Shown here in pieces: positions 1-6,450 of a stretch of DNA of 38,301 nucleotides. The DNA lies in contig CAYWTM010000021.1 in assembly GCA_964460185.1 (NCBI GenBank), positions 1-38,301 of the forward strand. The letters run 5' to 3'. Every line of letters starts with the position of its first letter. Position 1 is the stretch's first letter. Below the pieces are notes generated by a model. The model made no database searches and was not told the origin of the DNA. It saw only the letters and a program-made list of their open reading frames with translations. The DNA comes from JAVJPJ01 sp040217295. Its GTDB lineage: Bacteria > Pseudomonadota > Alphaproteobacteria > Rhodobacterales > Rhodobacteraceae. Made by a program: the position numbers and the translations under genes.

Positions 1-45
1 CAGAATGTCGGCTTCCGCATCCGGAAGGATGATTACATCTTTCAA
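1..45 (-). CDS. parE: ParE/RelE-type toxin, N-terminal 15 codons only
   Basis: Only the first 15 codons lie in the window; the gene runs off the left edge. The translation is MKDVIILPDAEADIL, typical of the first strand and helix of ParE/RelE-fold toxins (a V-I-L-x-x-x-A-x-x-D-L pattern). The start is read as TTG at 45-43, overlapping the TGA stop of the upstream antitoxin gene (TTGA). Translational coupling of this sort is usual for parDE pairs. ParE toxins generally poison DNA gyrase while RelE relatives cut mRNA; which applies cannot be told from 15 residues. Confidence 0.6.
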   Translation of the reverse strand, partial: MKDVIILPDAEADIL

Positions 46-317
46 GACGCCTTCTCAGCCTCTTCCGGGTGCTTGGCGTAATATGCTCGGATGCGCTCCT
101 CGCGCCACGCGTCCCAGTCGATCTCACGCCCCGGTCCACTAGCCTCCCCCTTCGAAATCTCCGCACGCAGGCGTTCGAGTTTGGCTTCCTCCTCCTCCAG
201 CAACCGCAACCCCGCCCGGATCACATCACTGGCCGAGCCGTAGCGGCCTTCCTTCACCTTCTCGTCGATGAAGCCCGAAAAATGATCCCCAAGGGAAACT
301 GAAGTATTGCGTGCCAT
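42..317 (-). CDS. parD: ParD-family antitoxin (ribbon-helix-helix)
   Basis: A 91-aa protein starting MARNTSVSLG. Residues 1-45 form a ribbon-helix-helix DNA-binding unit (beta strand NTSVSLG, then FIDEKVKEGRYGSASDVIRAGLRLLEE split over two helices), with the GRYxSASDVIRAGLRLLE signature of type II ParD antitoxins. The acidic, charged C-terminal half (about 46-91, containing DWDAWREERI) is the part that normally wraps the toxin. ATG at 317 is chosen because the protein then matches family length. A longer upstream reading of the same frame runs into the cupin gene and is spurious. ParD dimers normally repress their own operon; I did not find a convincing operator in the short upstream stretch. 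Confidence 0.88.
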   Translation of the reverse strand: MARNTSVSLGDHFSGFIDEKVKEGRYGSASDVIRAGLRLLEEEEAKLERLRAEISKGEASGPGREIDWDAWREERIRAYYAKHPEEAEKAS

Positions 318-382
318 GATCGCCTCCTGAGCAGATATACCAATATTTGGTAACACTGCGCATTTTGTCAACGCGCGCCCCC

Positions 383-718
383 TCACACCCTTACCACATA
401 CTCCTTCACCGTCGTCTCCAGCACCTCCCATTCGCCCTCGAACCCCGGCCGCAGGACAAAGCTGTCGCCCGGTCCGACCTCCATTGCCCCGTCCGGCCCG
501 TGGATCACCGAGCGGCCCGAGAGGATGTGGCAGAACTCCCATTCGGTGTAGGAAATCCGCCAGCGGCCCGGCGTGCCTTGCCAGATCCCGGCGAATAGCC
601 CGTCCGCCTCCTCCGCGTTCCACGTGGTGAATTCCGGCTGGCCGTGCACGATCCGGTCCGGCGCCGGTGCGCCCGCCTCTCCCGGTCCGTCCGGCGTGAT
701 CCTCAAGACGTGTCTCAT
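383..718 (-). CDS. small cupin-domain protein
   Basis: A 111-aa single-domain cupin. Residues about 55-110 carry the fold: YTEWEFCHILSG (residues 57-68), then the turn VIHGPDGAMEVGPGDSFVLRPGF, corresponding to cupin motifs 1 and 2 (G-x5-P-x-G type). The N-terminal part has PEFTTWNAEEADGLFAGIWQ, seen in 'cupin_3' (DUF861) proteins, where residues WxGTPGRWR precede the barrel. Cupin_3 proteins include ureidoglycolate hydrolase-like enzymes, but this one has no conserved metal-binding histidine pair that I can see beyond His64, so no reaction is assigned. The start at 718 gives MRHVLRITPD. It is separated from parD by 65 bp and is probably transcribed alone or with it. Confidence 0.75.
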   Translation of the reverse strand: MRHVLRITPDGPGEAGAPAPDRIVHGQPEFTTWNAEEADGLFAGIWQGTPGRWRISYTEWEFCHILSGRSVIHGPDGAMEVGPGDSFVLRPGFEGEWEVLETTVKEYVVRV

Positions 719-737
719 GCGCTTTCCTCTCCTTCGC

Positions 738-821
738 CCGTTTGGTCCGCCGCGCCACCGGCCCCTTGGTCGGCCGCGTCGGTCTCCGGTGTTGTGGCAC
801 CACGGCCACCTGCAAAGCCAT
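738..821 (-). pseudogene. eroded fragment of the arfB 3' end
   Basis: Read on the minus strand, about 738-805 encodes VVPQHRRPTRPTKGPVARR, colinear with VVPKKRRPTRPTKGSVERR at the basic C-terminus of the intact arfB 437 bp away. The DNA aligns without gaps (plus-strand 741-805 against 1174-1238) with a run of 21 identical bases at 762-782. Outside this stretch similarity fades, the catalytic GGQ domain is missing and there is no start codon context. I read it as a decayed partial duplication of arfB, not a gene. The frame stays open into the cupin gene, which makes a long spurious ORF. Confidence 0.6.
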
Positions 822-911
822 CCCCGCGCGCGACCCGCGCCACCCGCCGGGGTCCAGCCACAGGCCACCGGCATGTCCTTCCCCGCGCCGACCCCAATCG
901 CTCGAACGCGG

Positions 912-928
912 TTAACCAAATCCTAACA
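912..928 (-). promoter_or_regulatory. possible CtrA-like site in the arfB-cupin gap
   Basis: On the minus strand the sequence reads GTTAGGATTTGGTTAAC, close to the alphaproteobacterial CtrA pattern TTAA-N7-TTAA(C), with one mismatch in the first half-site. A further GTTAACC half-site lies at about 958-964. These are A+T-rich islands in a GC-rich gap of 401 bp (719-1119) that otherwise holds only the arfB fragment. No -10 element was recognised nearby and the site is about 200 bp upstream of the cupin start, so the functional link is weak. Confidence 0.25.
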
Positions 929-1119
929 GGATCGATGGTTCCGTGGAAAACCAACAGGTTAACCCCCGGTGGCAACCTTGCAACCTCCCGGTCCCTCGCC
1001 CTCCACCCCCGCATGTTGGAGGTCCCCGGACCCCTCATCACCGTCACCGCCGCCGGACCCGCCGGGTGGCTGCGAACGACCTCACCCCAACCACCCCACA
1101 TGGTGGGTTTCCCCCGCCC

Positions 1120-1539
1120 TCACTCCTCCACGCGTCCCCGCAACCCCTTCACCTCGCCGCGCACCTTCTTCGCCTTGATCCGCCGTTCCACCGACCCCTT
1201 GGTCGGCCGCGTCGGGCGGCGTTTCTTCGGCACCACCGTCGCGCGGCGGATCAGCTCCGCCAGCCGCTCGCGCGCGATCTCGCGGTTGCGGGCCTGGGAC
1301 CGGGTTTCCTCCACCTGGATCACCACCGCCCCCTCCTTGGTCCAGCGCCGCCCCGCCAGCCCCTTGAGCCGCCGTTTCACCGCCTCCGGCAGGTTCGGCG
1401 AGCGCGCCGCCTCGAACCGCAATTCGACGGCCGAGGACACCTTGTTCACGTTCTGCCCGCCCGGCCCGGACGACCGGACGAACTGTTCGGTCATCTCCCA
1501 GTCTTCCAGGGTGATCTGATCGGTGATGCGCAAGCTCAT
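1120..1539 (-). CDS. arfB: ArfB/YaeJ peptidyl-tRNA hydrolase (ribosome rescue)
   Basis: A 139-aa ArfB (YaeJ) protein. Stalled ribosomes without a stop codon in the A site are freed by hydrolysis of the peptidyl-tRNA ester. The catalytic GGQ is at residues 27-29 within VRSSGPGGQNVNK, the class-I release-factor signature. The C-terminus from about 100 is strongly basic (KKRRPTRPTKGSVERR, then RIKAKK), which in E. coli ArfB threads into the empty mRNA entry channel. Length matches the family. It is the second rescue system in this window, the other being SmpB at 5,468-5,941. A hairpin at 1,573-1,601 separates it from the small gene upstream. Confidence 0.95.
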   Translation of the reverse strand: MSLRITDQITLEDWEMTEQFVRSSGPGGQNVNKVSSAVELRFEAARSPNLPEAVKRRLKGLAGRRWTKEGAVVIQVEETRSQARNREIARERLAELIRRATVVPKKRRPTRPTKGSVERRIKAKKVRGEVKGLRGRVEE

Positions 1540-1572
1540 GTTCGTGGCCTGACCGTGCGGGGTTGAAACTGA

Positions 1573-1601
1573 AAAGGGCTGCCCAAGGTGAGCAGCCCTT
1601 T
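1573..1601. terminator. terminator hairpin, 10-bp stem
   Basis: AAAGGGCTGC (1573-1582) pairs perfectly with GCAGCCCTTT (1592-1601) across a 9-nt loop. On the minus strand it is followed by a short T run (TTTT overlapping the stem base), so it probably ends the small transcript that starts near 1,760. A- and T-ended flanks make it usable in both directions. Confidence 0.8.
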
Positions 1602-1671
1602 CGAGAAATCAGGAGGCGGGTCGTCGGTAAGACTGATCCACCTGGGAGGGCTCACACGCCCCTAGGGTTGC

Positions 1672-1728
1672 CTAAAAGCGGACCCCCCAAGCTGTCCCGA
1701 CGCCATTCTCCAATACCTCTCTAGACAC
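1672..1728 (-). CDS. 18-aa small ORF with full-length anti-16S Shine-Dalgarno
   Basis: GTG at 1728 opens an 18-codon ORF ending in TAG (VSREVLENGVGTAWGVRF). It sits directly behind AAAGGAGGTGATCC (minus strand, 1743-1730), complementary to the entire 14-nt 3' end of 16S rRNA; ordinary genes pair over 4-7 nt. A promoter (1,766-1,793) and a terminator (1,573-1,601) bracket it, so this looks like a self-contained RNA of roughly 180 nt. The 3' UTR contains GGATCA (1639-1634) and CCTCCT (1616-1611), which can pair back with the Shine-Dalgarno. I recognise no homologue. It could be a tiny peptide gene, a leader, or a regulatory RNA in which translation is incidental. Confidence 0.45.
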   Translation of the reverse strand: MSREVLENGVGTAWGVRF

Positions 1729-1765
1729 TGGATCACCTCCTTTCGCTTGGTTGCTGTTAAAAAGG

Positions 1766-1793
1766 ATGCTGCCACATATTTTGTGGATGTCAA
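1766..1793 (-). promoter_or_regulatory. promoter of the small gene, with 15-bp palindrome
   Basis: The minus strand has a consensus TTGACA (-35, 1793-1788), then a 16-bp spacer and CAGCAT (1771-1766) as a weak -10. The spacer is largely occupied by a perfect inverted repeat, CCACAAAATATGTGG (1786-1772), a plausible repressor operator. Transcription would start around 1,758, 30 nt ahead of the GTG of the 18-codon ORF. The promoter lies just beyond the yhhQ stop codon, so the small gene does not depend on read-through. Confidence 0.5.
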
Positions 1794-1799
1794 AACTTT

Positions 1800-2423
1800 T
1801 TACGCAACCTGTGCCATCATTTTTCGCGTGATGATCCGGAACGGGATCAGGGCGACCAGTGCGATTGCCAGTTTCACACCCCAATCCGCGACGGCCAGCG
1901 AAACCCAAAGCGGCGCTGCGGGGCCCATACCCAGAAGCGGCAGGATTTCCGCGGCCCAGGACACATCGTTGGCGGGCTCAAGCCAGATGAAGGCCCCCGA
2001 GAAGGCGATGGAGAAGAACAGGAATGTGTCCACGCTCGACCCGATGATGCTGGACAGGACCGGGGCCTGCCACCAGCCGCCATTGCGCAACCGGTCGAAA
2101 ATGGCGACGTCCAGCAATTGCGCGGTCAGGAATGCGACGCCCGACCCCAAGGCGATGCGCAGTGTGACCAGCGGCCCGAACTCGCCGATGATCTGCGTGC
2201 CGATCAGCGAACACGCGACACCCACGAGAAAGCCCGTGAACACGACGCGCCGCGCGGCCGACGCGCCATAGACGCGGTTCATGATGTCGGTGACCAGAAA
2301 GGCCAGGGGATAGGTAAAGGCCCCCCACGTCAGCCACTGGCCGAACAGAAATTGGACAAGGATGTTGGAGGCGACGACAATGGTCGCCATTGCCAGGATG
2401 CCCGGCAGGTATTTCGAGTTCAT
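1800..2423 (-). CDS. yhhQ: YhhQ-type queuosine precursor transporter
   Basis: A 207-aa integral membrane protein of the VUT/YhhQ (DUF165) family, which imports queuosine precursors such as preQ0 and preQ1 across the inner membrane for tRNA wobble modification. Family hallmarks are NILVQFLFGQWLTWGAFTYPLAF near residues 20-42, the adjacent TDIMNRVYG (45-53), and the later FLFFSIAFSG segment. I count about six hydrophobic helices. The start is ATG at 2423, eight bases after a GGA that is part of the proposed riboswitch. No queuosine biosynthesis gene lies nearby; the function is inferred from family and from the preQ1-switch upstream. Confidence 0.92.
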   Translation of the reverse strand: MNSKYLPGILAMATIVVASNILVQFLFGQWLTWGAFTYPLAFLVTDIMNRVYGASAARRVVFTGFLVGVACSLIGTQIIGEFGPLVTLRIALGSGVAFLTAQLLDVAIFDRLRNGGWWQAPVLSSIIGSSVDTFLFFSIAFSGAFIWLEPANDVSWAAEILPLLGMGPAAPLWVSLAVADWGVKLAIALVALIPFRIITRKMMAQVA

Positions 2424-2430
2424 GTTTTTG

Positions 2431-2460
2431 TTCCGTTTTTACAAGGTGGTCGGAGACTTG
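2431..2460 (-). promoter_or_regulatory. preQ1 class-I riboswitch upstream of yhhQ
   Basis: On the minus strand the leader has the H-type pseudoknot of preQ1-I aptamers. P1 is CAAG (2460-2457) with CTTG (2445-2442). The 11-nt loop holds TCCG (2454-2451), which pairs with CGGA (2435-2432) after the A-rich tail TAAAAA (2441-2436). The three ligand-contacting positions of the B. subtilis queC aptamer (U6, C17, A30) have matching bases here: first loop base U (2456), last loop base C (2446) and last tail A (2436). P2 contains the only GGA in front of the ATG, so ligand binding would hide the ribosome site and turn YhhQ off. P1 is only 4 bp, one shorter than usual. Confidence 0.75.
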
Positions 2461-2615
2461 GCCCGTTGCAGGGCAGGCGCGCCGTTTAGGCGGGTTTCGG
2501 GGCCGATGCAAGCGGTCTTGCAAGGCCGGCCAGTGCCATCCGGGCCCAATCGCAGTCCACAGGCCGTCCCCCTGCGTTCGGCCTTTCCCAGTGTAATCAG
2601 GCACAAGAGACGTGA

Positions 2616-3800
2616 TCAGGCAAGAACCTGCGCCATGGCCCTGGCGACATGCGGGATCGAGCCCGGCGACAGGCCGGCCACGTTCATGCGACCATCGCCG
2701 ACAAGGTAGACGGCATGGTCTTCGCGCAGCGCCCGGACCTGGTCCGGCGTGGACGGGATCAGCGAGAACATGCCCTGATGCGCGGCAAGAAACCCGAACC
2801 GGTCCGAGCCGGTCTGCGCGCGCAAGGCTGCCGCCAGGCTGCGGCGGTTGCGGGCCATGGTCTCGCGCATTTCGGTCAGTTCCCCGTCCCACATCTGCCG
2901 CAGGCCGTCGTCATGCAAGATCATGTCGACAGCCCGCGCACCATGATCCGGGGGGAAAGAAAAACTGTTGCGGTTCATCGCGGTCAGCTGTCCCTGCGCC
3001 GCCTCGCGGGGTGCGCCCTCGGTCGTGGCGATCAAGGCGACACCGGCCCGATCGCGGTAGAGGCCGAAATTCTTGGAACAACTGGCGGCCAAGAACAGCG
3101 TCGGCACCTTGCTCGCCACAAGACGCGTACCGGCGGCGTCTTCATCGAGGCCGGTGCCAAAGCCTTGGTACGCCATATCGACAAGCGGGATGGCACCCGT
3201 CTCAAGGCAAATCCCAGCGACCTCGTCCCAGTCGGCCAGCGTAAGGTCGGCGCCGGTCGGGTTGTGGCAGCAGGCGTGCAGGACGATCACGTCGCCGGCG
3301 CGGGCCGCCCGAAGGTCTTTCATCATCCCGTAGCGGTCCACCCCGTTGCTGTCCCGGTCGAGATACCGGTAGCCGCGTCGCACAAGTCCCAGATGGTCGG
3401 TCATGCCGGCATGGATGGGCCAGCTCGGGTCCGACACCCAGATCTGCGCGTCGGGGCTGAGGGTGCGAACCAATTCAAGGATCTGGCGCACGGCGCTGGT
3501 TCCTCCTACCGTGGCACAGCCCGCGACGCGGGCCTCGGGCACGGCATCGCCAAGGATCAGGTCCCGCATGCCATTGATGAACCCGGCATCACCCGCGAAA
3601 CCGAGATAGGATTTCGTGGTCTGCGTGTCGAGTATCCGGCGTTCCGCTTCCTTCACCGCGGCCATGACCGGGGTGACGCCATCGGCGTTTCGATAGAGAC
3701 CCACCAGAAGATCCACCTTTTCGGGGCGCGGATCGGCCGCGAATTGCCCGGTCAGTTGGAAAATCTTGTCGGGCGCGGGGGCGGTGAGGGTCTCGAACAT
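2616..3800 (-). CDS. aromatic amino acid / aspartate aminotransferase (PLP)
   Basis: A 394-aa fold-type I class I aminotransferase of the AspC/TyrB subfamily, transferring amino groups between aromatic or dicarboxylic amino acids and 2-oxo acids. The PLP lysine is Lys243 in SCSKNFGLYRDR, typical of the TyrB/AspC branch. HNPTG is at 179-183, and Asp208 and Tyr211 (VDMAYQGF) are positioned to hold the cofactor. N-terminal VDLLVGLYRNADGVTPV also fits this branch. Length is as expected. It is the last gene of a probable sulfurtransferase-GNAT-aminotransferase operon, 16 bp after the GNAT. Substrate preference cannot be fixed from sequence alone. Confidence 0.9.
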   Translation of the reverse strand: MFETLTAPAPDKIFQLTGQFAADPRPEKVDLLVGLYRNADGVTPVMAAVKEAERRILDTQTTKSYLGFAGDAGFINGMRDLILGDAVPEARVAGCATVGGTSAVRQILELVRTLSPDAQIWVSDPSWPIHAGMTDHLGLVRRGYRYLDRDSNGVDRYGMMKDLRAARAGDVIVLHACCHNPTGADLTLADWDEVAGICLETGAIPLVDMAYQGFGTGLDEDAAGTRLVASKVPTLFLAASCSKNFGLYRDRAGVALIATTEGAPREAAQGQLTAMNRNSFSFPPDHGARAVDMILHDDGLRQMWDGELTEMRETMARNRRSLAAALRAQTGSDRFGFLAAHQGMFSLIPSTPDQVRALREDHAVYLVGDGRMNVAGLSPGSIPHVARAMAQVLA

Positions 3801-3816
3801 CTGCGGGCCTCGGGCA

Positions 3817-4383
3817 TCAGGGAATTCTGGAAGGGTCGCGGTCGTACACCAGGACCCGTGTGCGTTCTTCGCGGCGAAGAGGCTGGAACCCCAGTTTCTG
3901 GTAAAGGCTCAAGGCCCGCGGGTGATCCAGCGTGCAGGTGTTCACGGTCATTGTTTCGATCCCGTCCCGCGCCCACCCTGTCAGGATCGCCGTTTCCAGC
4001 AGCGCCCTGCCAAGGCCCGCGCCCACCGCCTGAGGCACCAGCCCGAAATAGGCGAGGTCGCAGATACCGTTTTCGCGCCAATCCAGCACGAAGAACCCCT
4101 GCGGCCAGCCGTTCTTGAGGGCGGTCCATATCACGACCTCCGGGTCGCGAACGAACGCCTGCAGCGCTGCGGGGTCGGTCGCGGCCTGATCAAAGCGATC
4201 TTGCCATTCGTAATCGCGTCCGACGGCGTCGTACAGCGACAGGAAATACCACACGGGCGGATCTATGGCGCGTTCCAGCCTCACATCGTCGGCCAGTTTC
4301 GGCCAAGAGAATGTGGGCCGCGCGCTCATCTGCAGATAGGTGATCGTGAACGGCACCTGAGTGCCCGCCGGGATCACACTCAT
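3817..4383 (-). CDS. GNAT-family N-acetyltransferase
   Basis: A 188-aa GNAT acetyltransferase. The acetyl-CoA binding loop is LVPQAVGAGLGRALLETAI, an R/Q-x-x-G-x-G/A motif A at about 128-146, followed by motif B with TCTLDHPRALSLYQKLGFQPL, the usual 'N/D-x-x-A-x-x-x-Y-x-K-x-G-F' end. The start is taken at 4383 because ATG there overlaps the TGA of the sulfurtransferase gene (ATGA), showing coupled translation. A longer reading would run deep into that gene. The substrate is unknown; the operon setting next to an aminotransferase suggests a small amine or amino acid, which is inference only. Confidence 0.85.
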   Translation of the reverse strand: MSVIPAGTQVPFTITYLQMSARPTFSWPKLADDVRLERAIDPPVWYFLSLYDAVGRDYEWQDRFDQAATDPAALQAFVRDPEVVIWTALKNGWPQGFFVLDWRENGICDLAYFGLVPQAVGAGLGRALLETAILTGWARDGIETMTVNTCTLDHPRALSLYQKLGFQPLRREERTRVLVYDRDPSRIP

Positions 4384-5231
4384 CCGGTTTCGACCTTCAG
4401 CTGTTCGAACTGGCCCCATTCCGCCCAGGATCCATCGTAAAGCGACACATCGCGGCTCCCCAGGCGCTCCATCGCCAGCATGACGATCGCCGCCGTCACG
4501 CCTGATCCGCAGGTCGTGATGGTGCGCTGATCAAGATCGACCCCTGCCGCGTCAAACACGGCACGCAGCTCATCTCCGCGTTTCATCGTTCCGTCGGGGT
4601 TCAGCAATGTCGCGTAATGGACGTTCTTGGATCCCGGGATGCGGCCGGCGCGTAATCCCGCGCGCGCCTCGGGCTCTTCCCCGCGGAACCGGGCCGGTGA
4701 TCTGGCATCGACAATCTGCCAATCGCCAAGCTTCGAGGCCGAGGCGACCTGCGTCACATCCTTTACCAGGTGCGCTTGCCGTTGCACGGTGATGTGCCTG
4801 TCACGCAGGATCGGCGGCATATCCTCGACCGGGCGCCCCTCGGCCTGCCATTTCGGGAATCCGCCATCCAGAACAGCAATATCCGTCTTGCCCATCAGCC
4901 GGAAATTCCACCACACCCGCGCGGCCGAAAAAATCCCGGTGCAATCGTAGACCACGATCTGGTGCCCGTCGCCGACCCCCATGGCGCGCATCCGGCTGAT
5001 GAATTTTTCGACCGGGGCCGCCATGTGGGGCAAGGCGCTACGTCCATCGGCGATATCCTCGATGTCGAAATATCGCGCGCCGGGAATATGGGCCGCCTGG
5101 TATTCGGCTTTGCCATCGCGCGCCGATCCGGCCAGGTAGTAGGACGCATCAAGGATCCGCAGATCCGGATCGTTCAGATGCGCCTCAAGCCAGTCTGTCG
5201 ATACCAGGGTCCTGGGGTCATCATCCGCCAT
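4380..5231 (-). CDS. sseA: 3-mercaptopyruvate sulfurtransferase
   Basis: A 283-aa two-rhodanese-domain protein. The N-terminal domain (about 8-135) is inactive but structural, with YDCTGIFSAARVWW. The C-terminal domain (about 165-280) carries the active-site loop CGSGVTAA with Cys241. The CG(S/T)GVT loop is diagnostic of 3-mercaptopyruvate sulfurtransferase; thiosulfate sulfurtransferases have CRxGxT. The enzyme moves sulfur from mercaptopyruvate to thiols or cyanide in cysteine breakdown. Start ATG at 5231 gives MADDDPRTLVSTDWLEAHL, the normal family N-terminus. It leads the three-gene operon with the GNAT and the aminotransferase; aminotransferases can produce mercaptopyruvate from cysteine, a sensible pairing. 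Confidence 0.93.
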   Translation of the reverse strand: MADDDPRTLVSTDWLEAHLNDPDLRILDASYYLAGSARDGKAEYQAAHIPGARYFDIEDIADGRSALPHMAAPVEKFISRMRAMGVGDGHQIVVYDCTGIFSAARVWWNFRLMGKTDIAVLDGGFPKWQAEGRPVEDMPPILRDRHITVQRQAHLVKDVTQVASASKLGDWQIVDARSPARFRGEEPEARAGLRAGRIPGSKNVHYATLLNPDGTMKRGDELRAVFDAAGVDLDQRTITTCGSGVTAAIVMLAMERLGSRDVSLYDGSWAEWGQFEQLKVETG

Positions 5232-5324
5232 TTCGGGTCTCCGCGTGCTCGAGCATCTTTCGACCCCAAGCCCTAAGCCCGCAACGCCCCTCACGCAAGA
5301 GTGGCGCACGATCCATGCATCTTT

Positions 5325-5352
5325 ATCCCTGAAATATGGCCGCCGGAGGCAT
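5325..5352. repeat. possible Rhodobacterales intergenic repeat element
   Basis: The minus strand reads TGCCTCCGGCGGCCATATTT at about 5352-5333. A GC-rich near-palindrome followed by ATATTT recurs in intergenic spaces of many Rhodobacteraceae as I recall; only one copy is visible here, so this is recognition from memory, not a repeat found in this window. It lies in the 236-bp gap (5232-5467) between sseA and smpB. The gap also has an inverted repeat GCGGCCC (5418-5424)/GGGCCGC (5453-5459), which may end smpB-operon transcripts. Nothing else is recognised there. Confidence 0.3.
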
Positions 5353-5467
5353 TTCCGTTCGCGCCACCGGTGCAATGGCTGGTGGTCCGCGGATCGCGTC
5401 CACCCATCCGTGGCAACGCGGCCCAAGGAGGGCCCCGGAGGGTGCCTGACGCGGGCCGCAGCCCCCC

Positions 5468-5941
5468 TTACCCCTGCTTGAGCAACCGCTGCTTTTGCCG
5501 GTCCCAATCCCGCTTGGCCGAGGTCTCGCGCTTGTCGGCGACCTTCTTGCCCTTGGCGATGCCGATCTTCAGCTTCACCAGGCCCTTGTGATTGAAATAC
5601 ATGACCAGCGGCACCAACGTCATCCCCTGCCGCTGCGTGGCGTTCCACATGCGCGACAACTCGCGTTTCGACGCCAGCAGTTTGCGCCGCCGCCGCTCCT
5701 CGTGTCCCCAGGTCTTCGCCTGGCCATAGGGTGCGATGTAGCTGTTGACCAGCCACAGCTCTCCGTTCTCCACCGCGGCATAGCTTTCCGCGATGTTCGA
5801 GGTGTTCTCACGCAGGCTTTTGACTTCCGAGCCCTGCAGGATGATCCCGACCTCCAGATCTTCCTCGATCGCATAGTCAAAGCGCGCCCGCCGGTTCTCG
5901 GCGATCACCTTGTAGTTCTTGTTGTCCGAAGCCTGTGCCAT
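5468..5941 (-). CDS. smpB: SsrA-binding protein SmpB
   Basis: A 157-aa SmpB, the partner of tmRNA in trans-translation. It carries alanyl-tmRNA into stalled ribosomes. Family signatures are VIAENRRARFDYAIEEDLEVGI at the start, LQGSEVKSLRENTSNIAESYA in the middle, and the basic tail KGKKVADKRETSAKRDWDRQ that folds into a helix in the mRNA channel. Length is normal. It is the third gene of dapA-trmO-smpB, 17 bp after trmO. The dapA-smpB linkage is common in alphaproteobacteria. The tmRNA gene ssrA is not in this window. Confidence 0.96.
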   Translation of the reverse strand: MAQASDNKNYKVIAENRRARFDYAIEEDLEVGIILQGSEVKSLRENTSNIAESYAAVENGELWLVNSYIAPYGQAKTWGHEERRRRKLLASKRELSRMWNATQRQGMTLVPLVMYFNHKGLVKLKIGIAKGKKVADKRETSAKRDWDRQKQRLLKQG

Positions 5942-5958
5942 GGCGGGGATATAAGCGG

Positions 5959-6450
5959 TCAGTCCCCGGGCCGCCAGCCCGGTGGAACATCGACGGTCGC
6001 AATCCACGGCTTGATGTCCAGAACGGGTGTGCCGTCCCAAGCATCGATTGCGTCGATGCCGACCACGCCGGCGACCGTATCCAGCGAGGTGATCAGCACG
6101 GTTCCCAATGCAATCGGGTTCGGCCTGACGGGGCTGCGCAGCGCAAAGGTGCCACGTGGGTTGCCAGCGTGTTTGGGCGATTGCACCGCCAGGGCGCGTT
6201 CGCCCCGGTCGACCCAGTACAGGACCTGTATGGGCTGACCGACGGCAAGGCCGGCAAGGGCAGGCGCATATCCATCGGCCAGTTCGATCCGCGCGCCCTC
6301 ACATCCGACCTCGCGGGCCAGGCGCAGGTTCTTGGGGGCGGTGCCAGGCCCCCACGGCGTGCGCAGATATCCGACAAAGGTCAACCCGGCCTCGATCCGA
6401 TCAGCCGGATCGAAAGGCAGGGTGACTTCACCGAATCGGGCGTCAGGCAT
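5959..6450 (-). CDS. trmO: tRNA t6A37 N6-methyltransferase TrmO (TsaA/YaeB family)
   Basis: A 163-aa protein of the TrmO (YaeB, VirR-like, UPF0066) family, SAM-dependent enzymes that methylate threonylcarbamoyl-adenosine at position 37 of some tRNAs. The signature LRSPVRPNPIALGTV (about residues 105-119) is the family's R-S-P-x-R-P-N-P-I-x-x-S/G block, and DGTPVLDIKPW near 138-148 is the second conserved block. E. coli TrmO is longer (about 235 aa) because it has an extra C-terminal domain; short forms like this one are usual in alphaproteobacteria. It overlaps the end of dapA by 8 bp and is co-transcribed. Confidence 0.85.
   Translation of the reverse strand: MPDARFGEVTLPFDPADRIEAGLTFVGYLRTPWGPGTAPKNLRLAREVGCEGARIELADGYAPALAGLAVGQPIQVLYWVDRGERALAVQSPKHAGNPRGTFALRSPVRPNPIALGTVLITSLDTVAGVVGIDAIDAWDGTPVLDIKPWIATVDVPPGWRPGD

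Noticed and set aside
42..821. A 259-aa minus-strand ORF joining an arfB-like tail, the cupin region and ParD
   Set aside because: Only the last 91 codons have family features; the middle is out of frame with the cupin and the front is the arfB remnant. ParD is annotated from its own ATG at 317.
1730..1743. Plus-strand GGATCACCTCCTTT as the end of a 16S rRNA gene
   Set aside because: The upstream sequence has no 16S helix 45 or any rRNA similarity; it is the complement of a Shine-Dalgarno on the minus strand.
1672..1908. A 78-aa minus-strand reading that includes the 18-codon ORF
   Set aside because: It begins inside yhhQ and crosses the promoter and Shine-Dalgarno, so only the last 18 codons fit the signals.
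2616..4118. Long plus-strand ORF of 489 aa opposite the aminotransferase and GNAT
   Set aside because: It has the composition of an antisense shadow (Arg/His/Gly-rich, no domain) across two well-supported genes.
5232..5467. ssrA (tmRNA) next to smpB
   Set aside because: No tRNA-like acceptor ends, no tag ORF resembling the alphaproteobacterial tag, and no two-piece arrangement seen in the gap.
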